Positions 9,162 through 17,452 of a stretch of 64,000 nucleotides of DNA are shown here, piece after piece; the stretch's first letter is position 1, and every line of letters begins with the position of its first letter. The stretch lies in contig NZ_JACSQI010000007.1 of the NCBI RefSeq assembly GCF_014836715.1, forward strand, positions 124,001 through 188,000, read 5' to 3'. The translations under genes were made by a program, and so were the position numbers. The DNA is from Escherichia whittamii (GTDB taxonomy: Bacteria > Pseudomonadota > Gammaproteobacteria > Enterobacterales > Enterobacteriaceae). The notes below the pieces were generated by a model, which saw only the letters and a program-made list of their open reading frames with translations, ran no database searches and was not told the origin of the DNA.

Positions 9162-12120
9162 CCTTAATCGCATCATCGGATGGTCTGGTTTGCTGCTGAC
9201 GTCCTTATTGAGTACCAGCGCACTCGCAGACACTATCGGCACCAGCGCAGAAGAGCTGGGGCTTAGTGACTATCGCCATTTTGTTATTTACCCCCGTCTC
9301 GATAAGGCGCTGAAGGCACAGAAAAATAACGACGAAGCAACCGCCATCCGTGAATTTGAATATATACATCAGCAGGTGCCGGATAACATTCCGTTGACGT
9401 TATATCTGGCGGAAGCTTATCGCCATTTTGGTCATGATGACCGCGCGCGATTATTGCTTGAGGATCAACTGAAACGTCATCCTGGAGATGCCCGACTTGA
9501 GCGAAACCTGGCGGCAATTCCAGTGGAAGTTAAAACCGTGACTACTGTTGAAGAACTGCTCGACCAGCAAAAAGCGTGCGATGCTGCGCCGACCCTGCGT
9601 TGTCGCAGCGAAGTCGGGCAGAATGCGCTGCGGCTGGCGCAGTTGCCTGTCGCCAGAGCACAACTGAACGATGCAAAGTTTGCCGCGTCGCCGGAAGGAA
9701 AAACGTTGCGGACCGATCTGCTACAACGGGCAATCTACCTGAAACAATGGTCGCAGGCAGATACGCTATACAATGAAGCACGCCAGCAGAACACATTAAG
9801 CGCGGCGGAGCGCCGCCAGTGGTTTGACGTGCTTCTTGCCGGACAACTGGACGATCGGATCCTGGCACTGCAATCGCTGGGGATCTTCACCGATCCACAG
9901 TCGTATATTACTTACGCGACCGCGCTGGCTTATCGTGGCGAAAAAGCACGTCTCCAGCGTTATCTGGCTGAAAATACGCCGCTATTTACCACTGATGCAC
10001 AAGAAAAAAGCTGGCTCTATCTGTTATCAAAATACAGTGACAACCCGGTGCAGGCATTGGCGAATCATCAGGTACAGTTTGCCGATAACCGCCAGTATGT
10101 TGTTGGCGCGACGCTACCAGTGCTGTTAAAAGAAGGTCAGTACGACGCAGCGCAAAAACTGCTCGCTACCCTTCCCGCCGATGAAATGCTTGAAGAGCGT
10201 TATGCCGTCAGCGTGGCGACCCGGAATAAAGCAGAAGCGCTGCGTCTGGCACGATTGTTATATCAACGAGAACCGACAAATCTTACGCGTCTGGATCAAC
10301 TGACCTGGCAACTGATGCAGGCCGGGCAGTCACGCGAAGCTGCCGATTTATTGCTGCAACGCTATCCCTTCCAGGGTGATGCGAGCGTCAGCCATACTTT
10401 AATGACACGACTGGCTTCTCTACTGGATAGTCATCCTTACCTGGCAACACCTGCGAAGGTGGCGATTTTATCAAAGCCCTTGCCGCTGGCGGAGCAGCGT
10501 CAGTGGCAAAGCCAGTTACCGGGAATTGCGGATAATTGCCCGGCAATCGTTCGTTTACTTGGGGATATGTCACCTTCCTACGATGCTGCCGCCTGGAACC
10601 GTCTGGCAAAGTGTTATCGGGAAACTCTCCCCGGCGTGGCGTTATATGCCTGGCTTCAGGCGGAAAAAAGGCAACCGAACGTCTGGCAACATCGCGCTGT
10701 GGCTTATCAGGCATACCAGGTGGAAGACTACAATACCGCCCTGGCGGCCTGGCAGAAAATCAGCTTACGCGACATGAGCAATGAGGACCTGCTCGCCGCT
10801 GCCAATACCGCCCAGGCAGCAGGAAATGGCGCAGCTCGCGATCGCTGGCTGCAACAAGCAGAACAACGTGGGCTGGGAAACAATGCCCAATACTGGTGGC
10901 TGCATGCGCAACGTTATATTCCTGGTCAGCCGGAGCTCGCACTGAACGATCTTACTCGCTCAATCAATATTGCCCCTTCAGCCAAAGCATACGTCGCACG
11001 GGCAACGATTTACCGGCAACAGCATAATATTCCTGCAGCGGTGAGCGATCTGCGCGCCGCGCTTGAGCTGGAACCCAATAACAGCAACACCCAGGCGGCG
11101 CTCGGTTACGCTTTGTGGGACAGCGGCGATATCGCGCAGTCGCAGGAAATGCTGGAACAGGCACATAAAGGACTACCGGACGATCCGGCACTGATCCGAC
11201 AACTGGCCTACGTGAACCAGCGTCTGGATGATATGCCTGCGACGCAGCACTACGCCCGGCTGGTAATTGATGACATTGATAACCAGGCGCTGATAACCCC
11301 ACTGACGCCGGAGCAAAATCAGCAACGCTTCAATTTCCGTCGCTTGCATGAAGACGTTGGTCGCCGCTGGACGTTCAGTTTCGATTCCTCCATCGGCTTG
11401 CGTTCTGGCGCAATGAGTACAGCTAACAACAATGTCGGCGGCGCAGCACCGGGAAAAAGCTATCGTAGCTACGGGCAACTGGAAGCCGAATACCGCATTG
11501 GACGCAATATGCTGCTGGAAGGCGACTTGCTTTCAGTTTACAGCCGCGTATTTGCCGATACCGGAGAAAACGGTGTGGCAATGCCGGTGAAAAATCCAAT
11601 GTCCGGTACTGGCCTGCGCTGGAAACCGCTGCGCGATCAGATCTTTTTCCTTGCCGTTGAACAACAGTTCCCGCTGAACGGGCAAAATGGCGCATCCGAC
11701 ACTATGCTACGCGCCAGTGCTTCATTCTTTAACGGCGGTAAATACAGCGACGAGTGGCACCCGAACGGTCCGGGCTGGTTTGCCCAAAACCTGTATCTCG
11801 ATGCGGCACAATATGTTCGCCAGGATATTCAGGCATGGACGGCAGATTACCGCGTGAGCTGGCATCAGAAAGTAGCAAACGGGCAAACCATTGAACCTTA
11901 TGCTCACATTCAGGGTAACGGCTACCGGGATAAAGGTACTCAGGGCGCGCAGCTTGGCGGTGTTGGCGTGCGCTGGAATATCTGGACTGGTGAAACGCAT
12001 TACGATGCATGGCCGCATAAAGTGAGCCTTGGCGTCGAATATCAGCATACCTTTAAGGCGATTAATCAACGTAGCGGAGAACGCAACAACGCGTTTCTCA
12101 CCATTGGAGTGCACTGGTAA
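9148..12120 (+). CDS. nfrA: NfrA, outer-membrane receptor/exporter for phage N4 polysaccharide
   Basis: Outer-membrane protein of 990 residues from the ATG at 9148 (MKENNLNR), the K-12 start; seven upstream in-frame codons lie inside nfrB. A Sec signal peptide ends near STSALA. A long periplasmic region of TPR-like repeats follows (for example residues 38-120 and 600-720), then a C-terminal beta-barrel ending in aromatic ...FLTIGVHW. It is the phage N4 adsorption receptor and proposed export pore for the NfrB polysaccharide. The stop codon abuts the ybcH start. Confidence 0.96.
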   Translation: MKENNLNRIIGWSGLLLTSLLSTSALADTIGTSAEELGLSDYRHFVIYPRLDKALKAQKNNDEATAIREFEYIHQQVPDNIPLTLYLAEAYRHFGHDDRARLLLEDQLKRHPGDARLERNLAAIPVEVKTVTTVEELLDQQKACDAAPTLRCRSEVGQNALRLAQLPVARAQLNDAKFAASPEGKTLRTDLLQRAIYLKQWSQADTLYNEARQQNTLSAAERRQWFDVLLAGQLDDRILALQSLGIFTDPQSYITYATALAYRGEKARLQRYLAENTPLFTTDAQEKSWLYLLSKYSDNPVQALANHQVQFADNRQYVVGATLPVLLKEGQYDAAQKLLATLPADEMLEERYAVSVATRNKAEALRLARLLYQREPTNLTRLDQLTWQLMQAGQSREAADLLLQRYPFQGDASVSHTLMTRLASLLDSHPYLATPAKVAILSKPLPLAEQRQWQSQLPGIADNCPAIVRLLGDMSPSYDAAAWNRLAKCYRETLPGVALYAWLQAEKRQPNVWQHRAVAYQAYQVEDYNTALAAWQKISLRDMSNEDLLAAANTAQAAGNGAARDRWLQQAEQRGLGNNAQYWWLHAQRYIPGQPELALNDLTRSINIAPSAKAYVARATIYRQQHNIPAAVSDLRAALELEPNNSNTQAALGYALWDSGDIAQSQEMLEQAHKGLPDDPALIRQLAYVNQRLDDMPATQHYARLVIDDIDNQALITPLTPEQNQQRFNFRRLHEDVGRRWTFSFDSSIGLRSGAMSTANNNVGGAAPGKSYRSYGQLEAEYRIGRNMLLEGDLLSVYSRVFADTGENGVAMPVKNPMSGTGLRWKPLRDQIFFLAVEQQFPLNGQNGASDTMLRASASFFNGGKYSDEWHPNGPGWFAQNLYLDAAQYVRQDIQAWTADYRVSWHQKVANGQTIEPYAHIQGNGYRDKGTQGAQLGGVGVRWNIWTGETHYDAWPHKVSLGVEYQHTFKAINQRSGERNNAFLTIGVHW

Positions 12121-13011
12121 ATGCGTAAGTTATTTTTCGTAATGCTGACACTGCTGTTAGTCAGCCCTTTTTCTTTTGCGATGAAAGGTATTATCTGGCA
12201 ACCACAAAATCGTGACAGTCAGGTCACCGACGTCCAGTGGCAGGGACTGATGAGTCAGTTGCGTCACCAGGGCTTCGACACCCTGATTCTGCAATGGACC
12301 CGTTATGGCGATGCCTTCACTCAGCCAAAAGATCGTGCATTATTGTTCAGTCGCGCAGCGGCAGCGCAACACGCAGGCCTGAAGCTGATTGTTGGTCTGA
12401 ATGCCGATCCGGAATTTTTCATGCATCAGAAGCAGTCCTCCGCAGCGCTGGAGAGCTATCTTAATCGCCTGCTGGCCGCCGATCTCCAGCAAGCCAGATT
12501 ATGGAGCGCCGCGCCTGGCGTGACGCCGGATGGCTGGTACATCAGTGCGGAAATTGACGACCTGAACTGGCGCAGCGAAGCCGCCCGTCAGCCATTGCTG
12601 AAATGGTTAAACAATTCGCAGCGGCTGATTAGCAATGTTTCGGCAAAACCGGTTTATATCAGTAGTTTCTTTGCCGGAAATATGACGCCCGATGGCTATC
12701 GGCAACTGCTGGAACAAGTTAAAGCAACCGGCGTTAATGTCTGGGTACAGGATGGCAGCGGCGTGGATAAACTCACCGCCGGACAGCGTGAGCGTTATCT
12801 GCAAGCCAGCGCAGATTGCCAGGCTTCCTCACCCGCCAGCGGCATTGTTTATGAACTGTTTATCGCGGGCAAAGGTAAAACCTTTGAAGCTAAACCAAAA
12901 CCGAATGCGGAGATCGCCTCGTTGTTAGCGAAGCGTTCCGCCTGCGGCAAAGACACGCTTTATTTCTCCCTACGCTATTTGCCCGTCGCGCGTGGCATCC
13001 TCGAGTATTAA
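12121..13011 (+). CDS. ybcH: YbcH, secreted protein of the nfr operon (DUF4434-like)
   Basis: A 296-residue periplasmic protein with signal peptide MRKLFFVMLTLLLVSPFSFA. The body looks like a TIM-barrel glycoside-hydrolase fold of the DUF4434 type (GIIWQPQNRDSQV, DTLILQWTRYG, GWYISAEIDDLNW, NVWVQDGSG). It starts one base after the nfrA stop, so it is translated from the same message. A role in trimming or periplasmic handling of the NfrB/NfrA polysaccharide is plausible from context but not shown by the sequence. Confidence 0.9.
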   Translation: MRKLFFVMLTLLLVSPFSFAMKGIIWQPQNRDSQVTDVQWQGLMSQLRHQGFDTLILQWTRYGDAFTQPKDRALLFSRAAAAQHAGLKLIVGLNADPEFFMHQKQSSAALESYLNRLLAADLQQARLWSAAPGVTPDGWYISAEIDDLNWRSEAARQPLLKWLNNSQRLISNVSAKPVYISSFFAGNMTPDGYRQLLEQVKATGVNVWVQDGSGVDKLTAGQRERYLQASADCQASSPASGIVYELFIAGKGKTFEAKPKPNAEIASLLAKRSACGKDTLYFSLRYLPVARGILEY

Positions 13012-13017
13012 TTGTTT

Positions 13018-13043
13018 AAGGGAGCAACTTTGCTTGCTCCCTT
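13018..13043 (+). terminator. Likely terminator of the nfrBA-ybcH operon
   Basis: A 10-bp perfect stem AAGGGAGCAA / TTGCTCCCTT with a six-base loop, followed by a pyrimidine-rich CCTTTTC, starting 7 nt after the ybcH stop. Confidence 0.75.
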
Positions 13044-13135
13044 CCTTTTCACTTTCCTAATCAGAATTCTGTCTGTATTAATTGTTTAGCAGGCTCTCTG
13101 TTTTCAACGCATTTTATGCGTCTGGCGTGTTTCGA

Positions 13136-13303
13136 TTATTTAGAAAAACCGCGACAAAAAAGTGATGGTTTAATTTGCGAAAGAGGAGGCGTTAAAGGAA
13201 GAATATAGGTAAAACCAATTTCATCGACTAACTGTTTGTTCTGGATGCCTTCATTTTCCTCCCAGTCAATAGATGACAGGAAGGTTTTAAACTGCTGTTT
13301 GTC
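13136..13303 (-). pseudogene. Unrecognised coding relic (55 codons open)
   Basis: On the minus strand a stretch reads DKQQFKTFLSSIDWEENEG..., ending ...SLFCRGFSK and a stop at 13136. Composition is protein-like, but no start or ribosome-binding site fits. The frame is closed upstream by two in-frame stops (TAA just above 13303 and TGA shortly before it). I read this as the C-terminal remnant of an unidentified gene. No family recognised. Confidence 0.4.
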
Positions 13304-13359
13304 TTAAAACTTCAAAGCTCATTCTTTCATACGTTCTCTTTTAATTATCTGTCCTCCAA

Positions 13360-13542
13360 TCAAATATTCTTATCAGCGGTTACACCATTATATTCACAAT
13401 AAACATTATTACCCGCTTTACCATTTGTCACCACATGATAGTTGCCATCAGATCTTGCAATGCTTCGGCTCAGGCTTACACTTGCGGCGATTTGGCACTT
13501 TCTAGATATTCCCGTACAAGACACAAATAATCGGCGTAGCCA
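13360..13542 (-). pseudogene. Unrecognised coding relic (about 60 codons open)
   Basis: A minus-strand open segment reads ...VSCTGISRKCQIAAS..., RSDGNYHVVTNGKAG, NNVYCEYNGVTADKNI, then a stop at 13360. The upstream end is closed by a TAG stop near 13545 and no start codon with a ribosome-binding site is evident. The residue pattern (balanced, with Cys and Gly-Asn turns) looks like a secreted or phage-borne protein tail. Together with the adjoining relic it fills most of the 670 nt between ybcH and the invasin-like pseudogene. The rest of that gap is AT-rich with no gene that I can see. Confidence 0.3.
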
Positions 13543-13684
13543 CTACTCAGAGGGGGTATATAATAATATTCATACCACTATATAAATTTTAAATAAGAAT
13601 AATAATTCATTGACTGCATTAATATCAGCATATTCCTTTACACAGGAATACAACCTTTTATTTAATAAACAAAGAGAGTCAATG

Positions 13685-14359
13685 ATGAGTAAAATTACAG
13701 GTGTTTTAGTTGATAACCATATCTATGATATTAGCAATGATATGAAGTTTGGTTACAATTTTCCTAACAACTTGTTTCCTGGAGCCACCTTCAAGATGGT
13801 AATTGATAATGACCCTGTTAATAATGATAAGGTAAAATGGAGCTGTGGCACTGAAGCAGACAACAATATTCTGGCGGTTAGTCAGGATGGCACAGTGACT
13901 TTTCCGAACGTAGATGAAAAGTGCGTTTGGAAGTTATTTTCTATTATCGCTACTGATAAAATAACAAATCAATTTGCCGATGGTTATATATTTATCGTGA
14001 AGAGTTTTTTCAAATACAGCACTGAAACTTATCATTCAGTTAAAGATATTTTACCGTGGATTAAAAAAATGAACGGGGAATTTCCTGAAGCGCAGAATAT
14101 CGATAGTTACGATTATGATGATAATTATGCAACACATATTATCAAGCGAGAAGTTAACGCAGGACTTTACCAGGAATGAGGTAATATAGCTAATAGTGGA
14201 TGGAACACAATTAATGAGGACTCCGGTGTGTGTGGCATTTACGCCTTTAATAAAGATAATAATTCTTATTATTATCTTAGCAATGATGGGTTCAGACAGA
14301 AATTTGGGGCAGGTTACCATGCTCAGGCAGTTGCATCCTACAGTGAACGCATCGTCTGA
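13685..14359 (+). pseudogene. Invasin/intimin-type C-terminal fragment interrupted by an in-frame stop
   Basis: From the ATG at 13685 (GAGAG six bases upstream), the frame runs to a TGA at 14177-14179, then continues open in the same frame for 59 more codons to TGA at 14357. The first part has a bacterial Ig-like pattern (KWSCGTEADNNILAVSQDG then TVTF). The second resembles the C-terminal lectin-like domain of intimin/invasin proteins: HIIKREVNAGLYQE-stop-GNIANSGWNT. In that family the position is normally EWG, so TGG to TGA is the simplest explanation. It has no signal peptide or barrel, so it is also a 5' fragment. Very AT-rich. Confidence 0.6.
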
Positions 14360-14436
14360 TTGTGCTTTTTGTCCACTATCATTTGCATTATTGCAGCGTA
14401 AACATTCACTAAAATTATAAAATTTAACTTACGCAT

Positions 14437-14459
14437 AACCACCCGTTCAGCGGGTGGTT
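14437..14459 (+). terminator. Hairpin downstream of the invasin-like pseudogene
   Basis: Stem AACCACCC / GGGTGGTT with loop GTTCAGC, followed by TTCTCAT. It is compatible with a weak intrinsic terminator about 80 nt beyond the pseudogene. A mobile-element end hairpin is an alternative that I cannot exclude. Confidence 0.5.
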
Positions 14460-14701
14460 CTCATATTTATCCACAATGTGGATGAAGTTTAAAAAATAAA
14501 CAGTTTTTTATACTGCTATAAACAATTAATTCTCGGCAGCTAATAACTACAGCCCCTGTTTCCCCATTTACCACCAATCTCCGTTTCATCACAAAATGTT
14601 GGCGGCATTTCTCGCTGAAAACTTTATTACTATTGTTCAGAACACAAATATGGTAATCCCCTGCTCCACTAACCTAAAAACATTTACCAGCAGTATAAAA
14701 A

Positions 14702-14727
14702 GCAGTCCGTATAAAGATACGGGCTGC
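14702..14727 (-). terminator. Terminator of emrE
   Basis: Eleven-bp stem (GCAGTCCGTAT / ATACGGGCTGC, one G-U in RNA) with loop AAAG. On the minus strand it is followed by a T run (AAAAA at 14696-14701 on the plus strand), 32 nt beyond the emrE stop. Confidence 0.75.
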
Positions 14728-14759
14728 TTTATGTTTATACGATTCAAAAGTAATTATTT

Positions 14760-15092
14760 TTAATGTGGTGTGCTTCGTGACAACAGGTTAATTACCAACA
14801 CTCCGGCACAAATCAACATCATGCCTATAATGGCTGGCAGATCCAGCCGTTGGCCGAAAAATCCCCAGGAAAGTAAGCTAATCAGGACGATACCGACGCC
14901 TGACCAGATAGCATAAGCAATCCCTGTAGGAATATAAGCCAGCGTCTGAGCTAATAACCAGAATGATGTACAGTAACAAATAATCGTACCAACAGAGGGC
15001 CATAACCGTGTAAACCCCTCTGAAAACTTCATTAAGGTTGTACCAATGACCTCTGCAAGTATTGCGCCACCAAGATAAATATAAGGGTTCAT
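14760..15092 (-). CDS. emrE: EmrE, small multidrug resistance proton antiporter
   Basis: Four-helix inner-membrane antiporter (SMR family) exporting quaternary ammonium and other cationic drugs in exchange for protons. The ATG at 15092 gives 110 residues, MNPYIYLGG..., the K-12 length; upstream in-frame codons lack support. The essential E14 is present (GGAILAEVIG) and W63 is in the family motif GIAYAIWSGVG. In K-12 emrE belongs to prophage DLP12. Here it survives beside an integrase stub and argU while the rest of the prophage is missing. Confidence 0.97.
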   Translation of the reverse strand: MNPYIYLGGAILAEVIGTTLMKFSEGFTRLWPSVGTIICYCTSFWLLAQTLAYIPTGIAYAIWSGVGIVLISLLSWGFFGQRLDLPAIIGMMLICAGVLVINLLSRSTPH

Positions 15093-15177
15093 AGCATATT
15101 CTTTCCTGTTAATACCGAAGAGAATTGTACTACAGTTTGAACTTAACTCACCGGATTCATTCTGGTGCATTCATTGA

Positions 15178-15336
15178 TGTTCTTCATCAGTGCTTGAGGA
15201 AATGGGCGGATGGGAATCCATTGAAATGGTGCGTAGATATGCTCACTTTGCGCCTAATCATTTGACGGAGCACGCGAGGAAAATAGACGACATTTTTGGT
15301 AATGATGTCCCAAATACGTCCACTCTGAAATTATGA
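15178..15336 (+). pseudogene. intD: C-terminal stub of a DLP12-type tyrosine integrase (intD remnant)
   Basis: The plus-strand frame reads [17 protein letters not shown] then [18 protein letters not shown], ending TSTLKL and a TGA at 15334. This is the end of a phage tyrosine recombinase, including the catalytic-tyrosine motif (VRRYAHFAP). A TGA closes the frame just upstream at 15175-15177 and the N-terminal domains are gone. Its orientation toward argU matches intD in K-12, so it is the leftover of a prophage that used argU as attachment site. Confidence 0.8.
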
Positions 15337-15371
15337 AGGAAATAAAGAAGGCGTAACTAATTGAATTGTAA

Positions 15372-15448
15372 TGGCGCGCCCTGCAGGATTCGAACCTGCG
15401 GCCCACGACTTAGAAGGTCGTTGCTCTATCCAACTGAGCTAAGGGCGC
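15372..15448 (-). tRNA. argU: tRNA-Arg (anticodon TCT), argU
   Basis: Seventy-seven nt, including an encoded CCA at 15372-15374. The 5' acceptor strand GCGCCC (15448-15443) pairs with GGGCGC at the 3' side. D-arm AGCTCAGTTGG, anticodon loop CTTCTAA with TCT at 15412-15414, and T-arm GGTTCGAATCC are all recognisable. It decodes the rare AGA codon. Its 3' part is the attachment site of DLP12-type prophages, consistent with the integrase stub next to it. Confidence 0.97.
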
Positions 15449-15707
15449 ATTGATGCTGTGATGCAGTTCAACCGCGTGAATTATACGGTCAACCCTTGCT
15501 GAGTCAATGGCTTTTGAACTGGTTGCTGAACAAGTGTACGACCACATCAGATTTAGCTCACTACGGCGGCAAACCAACGACGGTTATCATTATCGCCAGG
15601 TACAGAAGGTTTTACTTTCCTGAAAACGAAAACTGACATCACGCCCCGCTTCTGACAAAATAGACGCATCCCCTTCGACCTACGTAACAGATGGAATCCT
15701 CTCTCTG

Positions 15708-16574
15708 ATGGCAGCAAAGATTATAGATGGTAAAACGATTGCGCAGCAGGTGCGCTCTGAGGTTGCTCAAAAAGTTCAGGCGCGTATTGCAGCCGGACTG
15801 CGGGCGCCGGGACTGGCCGTTGTGCTGGTGGGCAGCAACCCTGCATCGCAAATTTATGTCGCAAGCAAACGCAAAGCTTGCGAAGAGGTGGGATTCATCT
15901 CCCGCTCATACGATCTTCCGGAAACTACCAGCGAAGCAGAGCTGCTGGAGCTTATCGATGTACTGAATGCCGACAACACCATCGATGGCATTCTGGTGCA
16001 ACTGCCATTACCGGCGGGAATTGATAACGTCAAAGTGCTGGAACGTATTCACCCGGACAAAGACGTGGACGGTTTCCATCCTTACAACGTCGGTCGTCTG
16101 TGCCAGCGCGCTCCGCGTCTGCGTCCTTGCACCCCGCGCGGTATCGTCACGCTGCTTGAGCGTTACAACATTGATACTTTCGGCCTCAACGCCGTGGTGA
16201 TTGGCGCATCGAACATTGTTGGCCGCCCGATGAGCATGGAACTGCTGCTGGCAGGTTGCACCACCACCGTTACCCACCGTTTCACTAAAAATCTGCGTCA
16301 TCACGTAGAAAACGCCGATCTGCTGATCGTCGCCGTCGGCAAGCCGGGCTTTATTCCTGGTGACTGGATCAAAGAAGGCGCAATTGTGATTGATGTCGGC
16401 ATCAACCGTCTGGAAAATGGCAAAGTTGTGGGCGACGTTGTGTTTGAAGACGCGGCTAAACGCGCCTCGTACATTACGCCTGTTCCCGGCGGCGTTGGCC
16501 CGATGACGGTTGCCACGCTGATTGAAAACACGCTACAGGCGTGCGTTGAATATCATGATCCACAGGGTGAGTAA
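15708..16574 (+). CDS. folD: FolD, methylenetetrahydrofolate dehydrogenase/cyclohydrolase
   Basis: Bifunctional cytosolic enzyme interconverting 5,10-methylene-, methenyl- and 10-formyl-tetrahydrofolate with NADP. It has 288 residues. Catalytic Y50 and K54 are visible ([14 protein letters not shown]), the Rossmann segment is [14 protein letters not shown], and the family signature is [15 protein letters not shown] near the C-terminus. In K-12 the sfm fimbrial operon lies between folD and argU. Here only about 260 nt of non-coding DNA separates them, in which I see no gene. Confidence 0.98.
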   Translation: MAAKIIDGKTIAQQVRSEVAQKVQARIAAGLRAPGLAVVLVGSNPASQIYVASKRKACEEVGFISRSYDLPETTSEAELLELIDVLNADNTIDGILVQLPLPAGIDNVKVLERIHPDKDVDGFHPYNVGRLCQRAPRLRPCTPRGIVTLLERYNIDTFGLNAVVIGASNIVGRPMSMELLLAGCTTTVTHRFTKNLRHHVENADLLIVAVGKPGFIPGDWIKEGAIVIDVGINRLENGKVVGDVVFEDAAKRASYITPVPGGVGPMTVATLIENTLQACVEYHDPQGE

Positions 16575-16575
16575 C

Positions 16576-16788
16576 ATGGCGACATTTTCTTTAGGTAAAC
16601 ATCCGCACGTTGAGCTGTGCGACTTACTGAAACTGGAAGGCTGGAGCGAAAGCGGCGCGCAGGCGAAAATCGTCATTGCTGAAGGCCAGGTAAAAGTCGA
16701 CGGCGCGGTCGAAACGCGCAAACGCTGCAAAATCGTCGCCGGGCAGACAGTAAGTTTTGCAGGTCACAGCGTACAGGTTGTTGCCTGA
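16576..16788 (+). CDS. ybcJ: YbcJ, small S4-like RNA-binding protein
   Basis: Seventy-residue protein (MATFSLGKHPHVEL) with an S4-like RNA-binding fold: GWSESGAQAKIVIAEGQV followed by KVDGAVETRKRCKI. The ATG at 16576 lies 1 nt after the folD stop and a GGTGAG precedes it, so it is probably co-expressed with folD. A longer frame from 16522 overlaps folD and is not favoured. RNA target unknown. Confidence 0.93.
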   Translation: MATFSLGKHPHVELCDLLKLEGWSESGAQAKIVIAEGQVKVDGAVETRKRCKIVAGQTVSFAGHSVQVVA

Positions 16789-16796
16789 TCCCTTTC

Positions 16797-16818
16797 CCGG
16801 CCTGTATCAACAGGCCGG
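16797..16818 (+). terminator. Terminator of folD-ybcJ
   Basis: Perfect stem CCGGCCTGT / ACAGGCCGG with loop ATCA, followed by TTCTCTTTT, 8 nt after the ybcJ stop. Confidence 0.88.
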
Positions 16819-16895
16819 TTCTCTTTTCAGACTTTTGCCCTCTACGCCCCGTTCAGCCATGCTGATAGCATCGACATTTTGCCGAAGCGATCATC

Positions 16896-17417
16896 ATGCC
16901 AACCGTTATTACTCACGCCGCAGTCCCCCTTTGTCTGGGCTTAGGACTGGGGTCGAAAATCATCCCGTCACGTCTGTTATTTGCCGGAATTGTCCTGGCG
17001 ATGCTGCCCGATGCCGACGTATTGTCGTTTAAATTTGGCGTTGCTTACGGCAATGTTTTTGGTCATCGCGGGTTTACCCATTCGCTGGCGTTTGCGTTTG
17101 TTGTCCCGCTGCTATGCGTACTTATTGGTCGACGATGGTTCAGGGCTGGGCTGATTCGCTGCTGGCTATTTTTAACCGTCTCGTTGCTCTCGCACAGTTT
17201 GCTGGATTCGGTAACCACTGGCGGTAAAGGCGTTGGCTGGCTATGGCCGTGGTCAGATGAACGCTTTTTCGCTCCCTGGCAGGTGATTAAGGTCGCACCG
17301 TTTGCGTTGTCTCGTTACACCACGCCGTACGGACATCAGGTGATTATTTCTGAATTGATGTGGGTATGGTTGCCGGGAATGGTGCTGATGGGAATGTTGT
17401 GGTGGAGCAGGCGATAA
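16896..17417 (+). CDS. ybcI: YbcI, inner-membrane YdjM/DUF457-family protein
   Basis: A 173-residue multi-pass membrane protein of the family annotated as membrane-bound metal-dependent hydrolase. Conserved His/Asp motifs are visible: TVITHAAVPLCLG at the N-terminus, MLPDADVLSF, and GHRGFTHSLAFAF with HSLLDSVTTGG. About four hydrophobic helices. The family belongs to the LexA-regulated YdjM group in name, but I see no obvious SOS box here. It is convergent with cysS. Confidence 0.88.
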   Translation: MPTVITHAAVPLCLGLGLGSKIIPSRLLFAGIVLAMLPDADVLSFKFGVAYGNVFGHRGFTHSLAFAFVVPLLCVLIGRRWFRAGLIRCWLFLTVSLLSHSLLDSVTTGGKGVGWLWPWSDERFFAPWQVIKVAPFALSRYTTPYGHQVIISELMWVWLPGMVLMGMLWWSRR

Positions 17418-17441
17418 CCGGATGCGAGAACTCGCATCCGG
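17418..17441. repeat. REP-like inverted repeat between ybcI and cysS
   Basis: Perfect 11-bp arms CCGGATGCGAG / CTCGCATCCGG around AA, between the convergent stops of ybcI and cysS. It shares the CCGGATGCG core of E. coli REP sequences but is shortened. With no T run, it could stop or stabilise both transcripts only as a hairpin. Confidence 0.65.
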
Positions 17442-17452
17442 CAATAGCGCAA

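Larger units (their letters stand above)
14360..14759. other. Intergenic, AT-rich scar with two hairpins and no gene
   Basis: About 400 nt between the invasin-like pseudogene and emrE. Apart from the two terminator-like hairpins listed separately, I find no open frame with a start site and no recognisable element. Confidence 0.5.

Noticed and set aside
14177..14179. TGA as a selenocysteine or programmed read-through codon
   Set aside because: No stem-loop of the bacterial SECIS type is evident right after it and the family has Trp there; a nonsense mutation is simpler.
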